Assembly: GCF_011801145.1 (NCBI RefSeq) | Contig: NZ_CP046172.1 | Coordinates: 6,820,001-6,884,000 of the forward strand | Direction of reading: 5' to 3' | DNA length: 64,000 bases | DNA from: Nocardia arthritidis | Lineage (GTDB): Bacteria > Actinomycetota > Actinomycetes > Mycobacteriales > Mycobacteriaceae | In this document: positions 7,664 through 15,288 of the stretch, piece by piece | How the letters are laid out: every line of letters begins with the position of its first letter | How positions within the stretch are numbered: the first letter of the stretch is position 1 | The notes under the pieces: model-generated | Database searches by the model: none | Told to the model about the DNA's origin: nothing | Seen by the model: only the letters and a program-made list of their open reading frames with translations | Position numbers and translations under genes: made by a program

Positions 7664-8548
7664 ATGCCTACTCGCACAGTCGAATTCGGCCTTTTCCTGA
7701 TTCCGGAGGCCGATAATTACCGGCAGCTCACCGAGATCGCCGCCTACGCCGACACCGCGGGATTGGATCTGATCGGGATCCAGGACCATCCGTACCAGCG
7801 TCGCTACCTCGACACCTGGACGCTGATCACGGGTTTGGCGGTGCGGACCTCGCGGCTCACCTTCTTCCCCGATGTCGCGAACCTGCCGTTGCGCAATCCC
7901 GCGGTGTTGGCGAAATCGGTTGCCTCCCTGGACATCATGACCGGTGGCCGGATAGATCTCGGACTCGGCGCCGGGGCGTTCTGGGATGCCATCGCCGCGA
8001 TGGGCGGGCAGCGATTGAGCGGCGGTGACGCCGTACGCGCGCTGTCGGAGGCGATCGCGGTGATCCGGGCGATGTGGAGCGGCGAACGGGGTTTGCGCGT
8101 ACCCGGAACCTTCCACACGCTCAATGGCGCGCACGGCGGCCCGGCCCCGACCGGCGATCCCGGAATCTGGTTGGGCGCCAAGGGACCTCGAATGCTGGAG
8201 CTGACCGGGCGCGCGGCCGACGGTTGGCTGCCGTCCAGCGGCTGGGCCGAGCTCGACTACCTCCGCCAGGCGGGTGAACGAATCGACGACGCCGCGGCCG
8301 CCGCAGGCCGCGACCCGCTCTCCGTGCGGCGCCTCTACAACGTCAGCGGCACCATCACCCGCGACGGCGTGGACCGCGGTTTCCTCAACGGCCCGCCGCA
8401 GCGCTGGATCGATGACCTGACCATGCTCGTACATCAATACCGCATCGACGGTTTCATCTTCTGGCCGGTCGAAGGAGATCCGATGACGGCGGCGGCGCGG
8501 TTCGCCGAAGAGGTGGTCCCGGTGGTGCGCGCGAATACCGGGGCGTAA
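7664..8548 (+). CDS. LLM-class (luciferase-like, probably F420-dependent) oxidoreductase
   Basis: 294 aa. AGGAGG lies just before ATG 7664. The bacterial-luciferase fold is indicated by EFGLFLIPEADNY, IQDHPYQRRYLDTW, RNPAVLAKSVASLDIMTGGR and the glycine-rich LGLGAGAFWDAI. In mycolic-acid actinomycetes most proteins of this type use F420, though FMN cannot be excluded. The substrate is unknown. It follows the pirin gene closely, and the pair may handle one oxidised aromatic or other hydrophobic compound. Confidence 0.85.
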   Translation: MPTRTVEFGLFLIPEADNYRQLTEIAAYADTAGLDLIGIQDHPYQRRYLDTWTLITGLAVRTSRLTFFPDVANLPLRNPAVLAKSVASLDIMTGGRIDLGLGAGAFWDAIAAMGGQRLSGGDAVRALSEAIAVIRAMWSGERGLRVPGTFHTLNGAHGGPAPTGDPGIWLGAKGPRMLELTGRAADGWLPSSGWAELDYLRQAGERIDDAAAAAGRDPLSVRRLYNVSGTITRDGVDRGFLNGPPQRWIDDLTMLVHQYRIDGFIFWPVEGDPMTAAARFAEEVVPVVRANTGA

Positions 8549-8823
8549 CTTCCTTCGGCGTCGGCTTCGTCCGAGCACTCATTCGGCCCCAGGGCGGCCG
8601 GAGCGCCGACGAGGCTTCGGGAGCGGCGCAAAATGGCCACGGATTTGGCGCGAATTCGGGGCGATACCGCGGAAATATGTCAGCTATCTGCCGAGTCCAC
8701 CCGTGATATTTGTGGCGATGGGCAGTGCTTCCTACCCTGGCAATTCTATTAACCAGGAAGTTGCCCAATACTGCTCGCGTCGCCGTCGCCGCCCAGCAGC
8801 TACCGGACAGCGGGGAGGTTTCT

Positions 8824-9744
8824 ATGCGTGCGACGCTAATCGGCACTCTAGCGGCCGCGGCCGTCTGCACCGCGGTCCTCGACGCGGCGACGGCGAATGC
8901 CGCCCCACCGCAACCACCTGCCATGGACAACACCGGGATCCGGCTCGATATCCTGCCCGGGCTGCTGAACTACTCGAGCAGCGTGGCCGACGATTCGGTG
9001 CGGATCAGCACTCCGCTCGGCGCACTGACAACCCGCGGCACCAACCAGTACCAGATCACCGGCGCCACCGGGCAATTCATCGCGGGTACCGGCTTCGCCG
9101 CGCCACCTGCCGCGGCTGTGGAACCGAACCAACCGTCCACACCGCCTATGCCCGCACCGCCGCCCATACCCGGCATCGGCTTCCACGCCGACCAGAACAC
9201 CCATACCTCGGAGATCGACACTCCGATCGGCAGCGTGCGTGTCGACGGCACCACGGTCACCGCGCGAGATAACTCCGGTCATGAAGCGTCCGTCGGACCG
9301 CCGTGGATCCCGGCCGATCAACCGACCCGCTCCGACGGAGCGTTGCCCGGTGTTCGGCCGGTCGATGATCCGACACCGCCGGACGTCCCGCCGCCGCCCT
9401 CGCCCGCGGACCGGATGAACGATTTCAACAACGCGCTCGGGATCGCGGCCACCGAATTCGGTTTGGCCACCGGCGTCGGCGCCATGGTCGGCGGCGTGAT
9501 CGGGCTCGGCGCGGGCTGTGTGCTCGGCGGTGCCGTCGGACTGTTCGCCACGGCCCTCATGCCGCCGCTGGTGCTGCCCGGGGTTTTGGGCGCCTGCATC
9601 ATGGGCGCGGTCGATTTCGGCGGTGTCGGCGCCATCATCGGCGGTGCGGCACTGGGCATTCCGGTCGGTATCGTCGCCGGCGTTCAGATGTACAACTCGC
9701 TGCACGCCAAGCAGGAGGTCGCCGCCGTATTGCCCACGGACTGA
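8824..9744 (+). CDS. Exported protein with C-terminal glycine-zipper membrane region
   Basis: 306 aa. ATG 8824 has GGGGAGG just upstream. A signal peptide ends near ATANAAPPQPP. The mature part has two similar short motifs, DSVRISTPLGALTTRGTNQY and HTSEIDTPIGSVRVDGTTVT, separated by Pro-rich linkers. The C-terminal ~90 residues are very hydrophobic and glycine-rich (AMVGGVIGLGAGCVLGGAVG, later GAIIGGAALGIPVGIVAGVQ), consistent with two or more membrane helices of glycine-zipper type. Similar lineage-restricted proteins are common in Nocardia. No function is assigned. A separate promoter is likely, since 275 bp separate it from the LLM gene. Confidence 0.75.
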   Translation: MRATLIGTLAAAAVCTAVLDAATANAAPPQPPAMDNTGIRLDILPGLLNYSSSVADDSVRISTPLGALTTRGTNQYQITGATGQFIAGTGFAAPPAAAVEPNQPSTPPMPAPPPIPGIGFHADQNTHTSEIDTPIGSVRVDGTTVTARDNSGHEASVGPPWIPADQPTRSDGALPGVRPVDDPTPPDVPPPPSPADRMNDFNNALGIAATEFGLATGVGAMVGGVIGLGAGCVLGGAVGLFATALMPPLVLPGVLGACIMGAVDFGGVGAIIGGAALGIPVGIVAGVQMYNSLHAKQEVAAVLPTD

Positions 9745-9863
9745 ATCGGATGCGGCGACGAACCGAGCCGCCCGCCCCCGCCGGATTCAGCGTATGTCCC
9801 ACGTCGGAATGACGAAATCGCCACGCGAGATATGGACTTATCAACGGATCAATAAAGGAGCGA

Positions 9864-10790
9864 ATGGTGCGTCGAATCCTAATTGTCCTGGCGGCGGCAC
9901 TGTCGATCGTTCCGGGGCGGGCCGCGGCGGATCCGTTACCGGTACCGTATTCCTTGACCGCGTTCGTCGCATCGGCGGCCACCGCCACCGCACCGTTCGA
10001 CCCACCGGGTGGTAACGACTGGAACTGCGTGCCGGGCCCCGCCCATCCACGGCCGGTGGTTCTGGTACACGGCATCACCGGCAATGGTGCGGACAGTTGG
10101 CAGAGTTATTCACCGCTGCTGCATAACGAAGGCTACTGCGTGTTCGCGATCACCTACGGTGTCGCACCGGACGCGCAGGGCCCGCAGGCCGGGATGGGTG
10201 GCTTCATTCCGATCGACCAATCCGCTGCCCAATTGCGGGAATTCGTCGACCGCGTGCGCGCCGCGACCGGCTCGCGAACGGTCGACATGGTCACCTGGTC
10301 GGAAGGCACCCTGGTCGGTGCCGCGTACCTCCAATTCCACGGCGGCGCCGACGCGGTGGAACAGGTGGTCAGCCTGGCACCGATCTGGCAGGGCACCGCC
10401 GTCGCCGAGCCGATCGTGTCCTCGCTGCGCGCGCTCGGCACATACGACGCCACCTATGCCGCGTTCCAGCCGACCTGCGCGGCCTGCACTGACATGCTGA
10501 CCGGCTCCGATTTCATCAACCGGTTGCAAGCCAGCGGCGTCTACTCCGACCGCGTGCGCTACACCAATATCGTCACCCGCGCCGACCATGAGGTCATCCC
10601 CTACACCAGCGGCGTACGGCTCGCACCCAACGCGACGAACATCGTGCTCCAGGACCTGTGCCCGATCGACCTGGCCGGACACAACGGACTGTCCGAGGAC
10701 CGAACCGTCGGGGCAATCATCCTGAACACCTTCGCCCCCGGCACCGTCGCATCCATCCCGTGTGAACCAACAATGCTGCCTTATGTCTGA
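9864..10790 (+). CDS. Secreted lipase/esterase (alpha/beta hydrolase)
   Basis: 308 aa. AAAGGAG lies 5 nt before ATG 9864. The signal peptide ends near PGRAAADPLP. VVLVHGITGNGADSW is the oxyanion segment. The nucleophile elbow is VDMVTWSEGTLVGAAYLQF, so Ser sits in T-W-S-E-G rather than the usual G-H-S-x-G. Late motifs include IVTRADHEVIPYTSG (acid region) and LAGHNGLSEDRTV (His region), as in actinobacterial EstA/LipA-type secreted lipases. Cys pairs (PTCAACTDM) suggest disulfides. It probably hydrolyses extracellular lipid esters. Transcribed alone or with the preceding exported protein. Confidence 0.8.
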   Translation: MVRRILIVLAAALSIVPGRAAADPLPVPYSLTAFVASAATATAPFDPPGGNDWNCVPGPAHPRPVVLVHGITGNGADSWQSYSPLLHNEGYCVFAITYGVAPDAQGPQAGMGGFIPIDQSAAQLREFVDRVRAATGSRTVDMVTWSEGTLVGAAYLQFHGGADAVEQVVSLAPIWQGTAVAEPIVSSLRALGTYDATYAAFQPTCAACTDMLTGSDFINRLQASGVYSDRVRYTNIVTRADHEVIPYTSGVRLAPNATNIVLQDLCPIDLAGHNGLSEDRTVGAIILNTFAPGTVASIPCEPTMLPYV

Positions 10791-10810
10791 CAACCCGGAA
10801 TTCGTAGGAA

Positions 10811-10835
10811 GACCGAACAGATGAACAGCTCGAAA
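10811..10835 (+). repeat. 25-bp direct repeat, copy 1 (false start of the amidohydrolase gene)
   Basis: GACCGAACAG followed by ATGAACAGCTCGAAA is repeated at 11347-11372 with one extra T. The second copy is the ribosome-site/start region of the amidohydrolase gene. Here the frame soon diverges from any protein family. It looks like a relic of a local duplication around the GAF gene. Confidence 0.6.
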
Positions 10836-10875
10836 TCTCTCGGATGCGATACACCCAGACCATTGGAGAATTGCG

Positions 10876-11361
10876 ATGCACTCATTTTCGGAGCTGAGAA
10901 CACTGATCGAGCAGGTCGCTCCCGCACCCCTGATGACGATCCTCGCCTGGATACCCCAGCAAAAGTCCCTACTCAGGGTCTACACCACTCACCCGAACGA
11001 ATTTCCCGTCGGCGCGCAGAAGCCGGTCGAGGTCTCCGAAGGTTGGCTGGCGCAATGCATCATTCGCGGCGCACTCTTCCTCGGTGCGGATCGCGGCGCG
11101 ATGCGGAAGCTGTTCTCCGACTATGAACTCATCGAGTCGCTCGGATTTTCCGCGGTGATAAACCTGCCGATCCGCCGCGACAGCACCACCGTCGGCCTGA
11201 TCGATCTGCTCACGCCGGAAGGCGCATATACCCCCGACACACTCGCCACTATTGTCCGCGAACTCTGGGTTGAGCAGAACACGGTAGCCGATCTCATCAA
11301 TTCGACAGTACACATGCTCGTTCCCGCCCACAATCAATATGAGGGAGACCGAACAGTATGA
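10876..11361 (+). CDS. GAF-domain protein
   Basis: 161 aa from ATG 10876 (MHSFSELRTLIEQVAPAPLM). The GAF fold is suggested by the order IPQQKSLLRVYTTHP, GWLAQCIIRGALFLGADRGA, DYELIESLGFSAVINLPI and TVGLIDLLTPEGAYTPDTLA. No output domain is attached, so it is a stand-alone ligand sensor or an accessory protein. It overlaps the start of the amidohydrolase gene by 4 nt, indicating translational coupling. The ligand may be the amidohydrolase substrate or product; that is inference from context only. Confidence 0.7.
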   Translation: MHSFSELRTLIEQVAPAPLMTILAWIPQQKSLLRVYTTHPNEFPVGAQKPVEVSEGWLAQCIIRGALFLGADRGAMRKLFSDYELIESLGFSAVINLPIRRDSTTVGLIDLLTPEGAYTPDTLATIVRELWVEQNTVADLINSTVHMLVPAHNQYEGDRTV

Positions 11362-11372
11362 ACAGCTCGAAA
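11347..11372 (+). repeat. 25-bp direct repeat, copy 2 (true amidohydrolase start)
   Basis: GACCGAACAGT followed by ATGAACAGCTCGAAA spans the start of the amidohydrolase gene at 11358. Copy 1 is at 10811-10835. Confidence 0.6.
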
Positions 11373-12590
11373 ACGCTACTCATCAAGAATGCTTCCGTCC
11401 TCGATGTTCGCGCCGGCGAATACACCGAATGCGACATTCTGGCGGTCGACGGGACGATTACCGAACTCGGGCCGAAATTGTCGTCGTCCGATCCCGACTG
11501 CGACATCCTGGACGCGCGGGGTAAGTTCGCCCTTCCCGGCTTGATCGACTGCCACGTCCATGTCATCGCGGGCACGGCAAACCTCGGCGATCCGGAAACG
11601 CAGAGCCCCTTTCTCACCGGGGCGCAGGCCACAGCCCTCATGGGCCAGATGCTGGACCGCGGCTTCACCACCGTCCGCGACTGCGGTGGCGCCGACTACG
11701 GCCTGGCCCAAGCTCAGGCCGTCGGGCTCATCCGGGCCCCGCGCCTGTTCTACGGTGGTCCGGCCCTCAGCCAAACCGGCGGACACGGCGACTTCCGCCC
11801 GAGGGGTGACGACCGCGAACAACCACGGCCGTGTTGCGGAATCGGCCGGGTCGTCGACGGACCGGACGAAGCCAGGAAGGCGGCCCGAGACGAACTACGC
11901 AAGGGCGCGCACCACATCAAGATGATGGGCTCCGGCGGCGTCGCATCACCGACCGACCGGATCGAATCGACCCAATTCTCGGTCGAGGAGATCGACGCCG
12001 TCGTCGCGGAGGCAACGGCCGCGGGCCGTTACGTCGCGGCTCACGTCTATACGGCCGCCGAGGTCACCCGCGCCCTCGAACACGGTGTGCGATCAATCGA
12101 GCACGGCGACCTTCTCGACGAAACCAACATCCCATTGTTCCTCGAGCACAACGCATTTCTCGTCCCCACCTTGGTCACTTACTGGTCGCTGCAGCGAGAG
12201 GGGCGCGAGTTCGGATTGTCCGAGACCAGCTGGAAGAAGGTCGACCGCGTGCTGTCCGCCGGTGCGGAATCGCTCGAGCTCGCCGCACGCGCGGGCGTCA
12301 ACATCGCCTTCGGCACCGACCTATTGGGCGGTATGCAGCGGCACCAAACCCGTGAGTTCGCTATCCGCGCCGAGGTGCAGAGCCCCATCGAGGTGGTTCG
12401 CGCGGCAACTCTGAACGCCGCCCGGTTGTTGCGACAGGAGGGTCGGCTGGGCGAGATCAGCGTCGGCGCCACCGCCGATCTGATATTGCTCGCGGCCGAT
12501 CCGCTCGACGATATCGCGGCACTCGCCGCGCCCGAGAAGTATTTGCATTCCGTTGTCCAATCCGGAAACCGAGTCGTCGAAACCAAGTAA
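11358..12590 (+). CDS. Metal-dependent amidohydrolase (imidazolonepropionase/Xaa-Pro dipeptidase type)
   Basis: 410 aa. The metal site is complete: PGLIDCHVHV (HxH), the bridging-Lys segment HHIKMMGSGG, AAHVYT, SIEHGD and GTDLLGG, in the order seen in dinuclear-zinc amidohydrolases such as the Sgx9260-type dipeptidases. The N-terminal and C-terminal beta-sandwich parts (LIKNASVLDV, GATADLILLAADPLDD) are present. The protein is probably cytosolic. It sits between a GAF sensor (4-nt overlap) and a ThrE-type amino-acid exporter starting 4 nt after its stop. That context fits hydrolysis of an amino-acid conjugate or dipeptide followed by export of the released amino acid; this is inference. Confidence 0.85.
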   Translation: MNSSKTLLIKNASVLDVRAGEYTECDILAVDGTITELGPKLSSSDPDCDILDARGKFALPGLIDCHVHVIAGTANLGDPETQSPFLTGAQATALMGQMLDRGFTTVRDCGGADYGLAQAQAVGLIRAPRLFYGGPALSQTGGHGDFRPRGDDREQPRPCCGIGRVVDGPDEARKAARDELRKGAHHIKMMGSGGVASPTDRIESTQFSVEEIDAVVAEATAAGRYVAAHVYTAAEVTRALEHGVRSIEHGDLLDETNIPLFLEHNAFLVPTLVTYWSLQREGREFGLSETSWKKVDRVLSAGAESLELAARAGVNIAFGTDLLGGMQRHQTREFAIRAEVQSPIEVVRAATLNAARLLRQEGRLGEISVGATADLILLAADPLDDIAALAAPEKYLHSVVQSGNRVVETK

Positions 12591-12594
12591 CGAG

Positions 12595-13908
12595 ATGGGT
12601 ATCGGTCGAACTCCGGCGTGGGTCATCCGACCCGCACACACCGGCATGCCGCCCGCACCCGAATCACCGGGCGCCACAATCGAACTGTTGCAGCAGGCCG
12701 GTATCGCGCTGTGCGATTCGGGAGCGCCGACGCTCCGGATCACCGAACGGCTGTACCGCCTCGCGATCGCCTACGGCATCGACGACGTCCGGCTCTTCGT
12801 GCTGCCCACTGGAGTGTTCGTCGGCAGCCCCGGCTACGCCACCGCATTCCGGCGGGCGGAAGGCCATACCCTCAACCTGGATCAGAACGCCGCACTGCAC
12901 GAACTGTTCGACGTCGCAGCGGCCGGACGGTGCACGGCCGCGGACTGTCTGCGACGGCTGCACAAGATCTTGCGGGCACCGTCCCGCTACGGCGTCGGCA
13001 CCACGATCTTCGGGCACGCCTTGCTCGGGGTCGGCCTCGGCTTGATCATCACGCCGACGGTGCCCGCGCTCGGCGCGTACGCTGTCCTGTCCGCGCTCGT
13101 CGGCGCGGGGAGCCTGATGATCCAGCGGACTCCCCGATTCGCGGCGACATTCCCGGTGGTGGCCGCCTTCCTGGTCACGCTTGTCGCCAATCGCATCGCG
13201 GGACCGTGGTTGGGTGAGACGCCCATCATGGCATTGGTGCCACCGTTGGCGTGGCTGCTGCCCGCCGCGAAACTGACCACCGGAGCGCTCGACCTTTCCT
13301 GGGGCGACACCATCTCCGGCGCGGCGCGGCTGCTGGACGCGGGCAATCGCATAATGCTGCTCGCCTTCGGCGCGCTGGCCGCCACCCAACTTTTGCCACC
13401 GGCTTCCACCATCGCCACCTACCCCCATCTCACCTGGGGTCCGTGGGCCGCACCGGCGGTCTTCGCCGTCGGTATGGCGCTGGTGATGTCGGCCCCGATC
13501 CGCGTCCTACCGCATATGACCGCCATCTGCTATTCGGCATACGGCGCAATGGTCGCGGGGGGCATACTGTTCGACCCGCTGCTCAGCGGCTTCTTCGGCG
13601 GCCTTGTCGCCACGGTGGCCTCGATGGTGGCGCAGCGGCTGCCGAAGGGTCCCCCCGCCGCCGCCGGTTTCCTGGCCGCGTTCTGGCTGCTGGTGCCCGG
13701 ACGGCTCGGCCTGTCCGAGGTGATCGAGACCGGCATCACTCATCAGCTGAGCAGCCTGACCGCCGGGGGTGACGCCCTGTTGACGGTGGTCGCCATCGCG
13801 ACCGGTGTCCTGGTCGCTGCCGGACCAGCCCGGATTGGCAGGGACCCGCACCGAGGTAGCTCACGCCCTCGTGCTGATCCCGGCATCGAGTGCCGTCGTC
13901 ACGAGTGA
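12595..13908 (+). CDS. Threonine/serine exporter family membrane protein (ThrE-like)
   Basis: About 437 aa from ATG 12595, 4 nt after the amidohydrolase stop; a TTG in the preceding gene is an alternative start. The N-terminal soluble half (LLQQAGIALCDSGAPTLRIT, then DVRLFVLPTGVFVG) is the DUF1212/ThrE cytoplasmic domain. About ten hydrophobic segments follow, with typical ThrE/ThrE_2 content (GVGLGLIITPTVPALGAYAV, FDPLLSGFFGGLVATVASMV). Predicted to export small amino acids. The last 12 codons (from 13873) lie inside repeat copy 2, so the natural C-terminus was probably replaced when that repeat arrived. Confidence 0.8.
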   Translation: MGIGRTPAWVIRPAHTGMPPAPESPGATIELLQQAGIALCDSGAPTLRITERLYRLAIAYGIDDVRLFVLPTGVFVGSPGYATAFRRAEGHTLNLDQNAALHELFDVAAAGRCTAADCLRRLHKILRAPSRYGVGTTIFGHALLGVGLGLIITPTVPALGAYAVLSALVGAGSLMIQRTPRFAATFPVVAAFLVTLVANRIAGPWLGETPIMALVPPLAWLLPAAKLTTGALDLSWGDTISGAARLLDAGNRIMLLAFGALAATQLLPPASTIATYPHLTWGPWAAPAVFAVGMALVMSAPIRVLPHMTAICYSAYGAMVAGGILFDPLLSGFFGGLVATVASMVAQRLPKGPPAAAGFLAAFWLLVPGRLGLSEVIETGITHQLSSLTAGGDALLTVVAIATGVLVAAGPARIGRDPHRGSSRPRADPGIECRRHE

Positions 13909-14040
13909 GGCGATGGTCGCCGGGCACGGCGGAATACCGAAGCGAGTACCCACGTTAGATGACGTGTCATTCAAATAAATTGCATGGCCGGAACCATGTG
14001 GAGGCGCATGATGACGACGACACAATTGCCGGGGCACGGC
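13873..14040 (+). repeat. 168-bp direct repeat, copy 2 (duplicated pirin promoter)
   Basis: Copy of 6638-6805, carrying the palindrome ATGACGTGTCAT (13959-13970), GGAGG and the pirin start codons. It starts inside the end of the thrE-like gene and stops abruptly after codon 10 of pirin. It lies 174 bp upstream of the nine-gene catabolic operon and may supply its promoter. Confidence 0.85.
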
Positions 14041-14163
14041 TGGATTCGAATTCCAGATGATCGTCATCGCTTTTCTGTGCTGGCGCGCTCCGCACGAAGT
14101 TCCGATATTGGATGGCGTGCAGGAAGTCACGCGACATTCTGTTTCCGCCGCGTCGGCAGCTGA
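14011..14163 (+). pseudogene. Truncated pirin start (duplicated fragment)
   Basis: The first codons, MTTTQLPGH, match the intact pirin at 6776, then the sequence diverges completely and a TGA follows after 50 codons. This is a by-product of the 168-bp duplication. Translation from it could still occur, because GGAGG is preserved. Confidence 0.6.
14054..14070 (+). promoter_or_regulatory. Degenerate CAGATG palindrome site 8
   Basis: CAGATG-ATCGT-CATCGC matches the 17-bp site in 10 of 12 arm positions and lies 144 bp upstream of the alcohol dehydrogenase start. No GATAAT box at the expected distance. Weak, but position before the operon is suggestive. Confidence 0.3.
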
Positions 14164-14213
14164 ACCCGGCTAGTCCTCATCAGTGCAACAGGATACGAGG
14201 CAAGGAGACGACG

Positions 14214-15275
14214 GTGCGGGCACTGGTTCTACATGGCCCGAAGGATTTGCGGCTGGACGATGTCCCCGAGCCCGAGCTGCGGCCGGGCACGGTGAAGATC
14301 AAGGTCGAATGGGCCGGTATCTGCGGTTCGGACTTGCACATCTACGGCCGTGGCCCGGTCGGCAGCTCGATGACCGGCAAACCCCATCCGATCACCGGGG
14401 AGGTCGGCCGGATACTCGGCCACGAGTTCGCGGGCCGGATCACCGAGGTCGCCACGGACGTGGCCGGTTTCGGCCCGGGGGACTCGGTGGCGGTGGAGCC
14501 CATCCTCTACGACGGCACCTGCGTGTGGTGCCGCCGAGGCGACTACAACTTGTGCGACAAGATGGGTTTCGTCGGCCTGGATGGCTGGGGCGGCGGATTC
14601 TCCGAATATGTGGTGCTCCCGGCACATATGGCCCATCAACTGCCCACGACGATGGGAACCGATCTGGGAGCCTTGGTCGAGCCGTTATCGGTCGCGTGGT
14701 CGGCGGTGCGCCGTTCCGGCATCCGAGCGGGCGATACGGCATTGGTCATCGGGGCGGGCCCGGTCGGGTTGGCGCTGCTGCTGTGCCTGCGCGCGGCCGG
14801 TGCCAGGTTCGTCGCGATAAGCCAGCCCGCCGGAACTCGCGGCGAGCGTGCGGTCGCGTTCGGCGCGGACCTGGTCCTGGATCCACGGACCGAGGATGTC
14901 GCCGCCCGGGTCCGCGAGCAGACCGACGGACTCGGCGTGCACGTCTCCTTCGACACCGCGGGCAGCAAATCCACGCTGGACACCGCGTTGGCCGCTATAC
15001 GCAAGCGCGGCCGGGCCGTCAACTTGGCGCTGTGGGAGCACCCGGTGGAGATCGATCCGATGCCGATGCTGTTGGGTGAGACGTCCTACACCGCGAGCAA
15101 CGCCTACGGCGCGGGAATCTACCGCGACGTCATCGCCGCGATGGCCGACGGACGGCTGGATGCGACCCAGATGATCACCGAGCGGATCGCCCTCGACAAC
15201 GCCGTGACCGACGGATTCCACATGCTTCTCGATGGTGGCATCGCCAGCCAGGTCAAAGTCCTTGTCCACCCCTGA
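14214..15275 (+). CDS. Zinc-dependent medium-chain alcohol dehydrogenase (butanediol/sorbitol DH type)
   Basis: 353 aa from GTG 14214, with AAGGAG 6 nt upstream. The catalytic zinc site is GICGSDLHIYGRG and GRILGHEFAGRI; EPILYDGTCVWCRRGDYNLC carries part of the structural Cys cluster. The Rossmann motif is ALVIGAGPVGLALLL. The arrangement resembles 2,3-butanediol and threonine dehydrogenases; the real substrate is probably a secondary alcohol or polyol. It is the first gene of the 14.2-24.3-kb operon, downstream of the duplicated pirin promoter. Confidence 0.88.
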   Translation: MRALVLHGPKDLRLDDVPEPELRPGTVKIKVEWAGICGSDLHIYGRGPVGSSMTGKPHPITGEVGRILGHEFAGRITEVATDVAGFGPGDSVAVEPILYDGTCVWCRRGDYNLCDKMGFVGLDGWGGGFSEYVVLPAHMAHQLPTTMGTDLGALVEPLSVAWSAVRRSGIRAGDTALVIGAGPVGLALLLCLRAAGARFVAISQPAGTRGERAVAFGADLVLDPRTEDVAARVREQTDGLGVHVSFDTAGSKSTLDTALAAIRKRGRAVNLALWEHPVEIDPMPMLLGETSYTASNAYGAGIYRDVIAAMADGRLDATQMITERIALDNAVTDGFHMLLDGGIASQVKVLVHP

Positions 15276-15288
15276 GCGAAGGATGCCG

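Noticed and set aside
6548..8578. Open frame of 676 codons on the minus strand opposite the pirin and LLM genes
   Set aside because: It is Arg/Gly/His-rich, has no family motif or ribosome site, and lies antisense to two well-supported genes; a high-GC shadow frame.
10821..11126. Frame starting MNSSKSLGCDTPRP before the GAF gene
   Set aside because: Only its first codons come from the duplicated amidohydrolase start; the rest overlaps the GAF gene in another frame.
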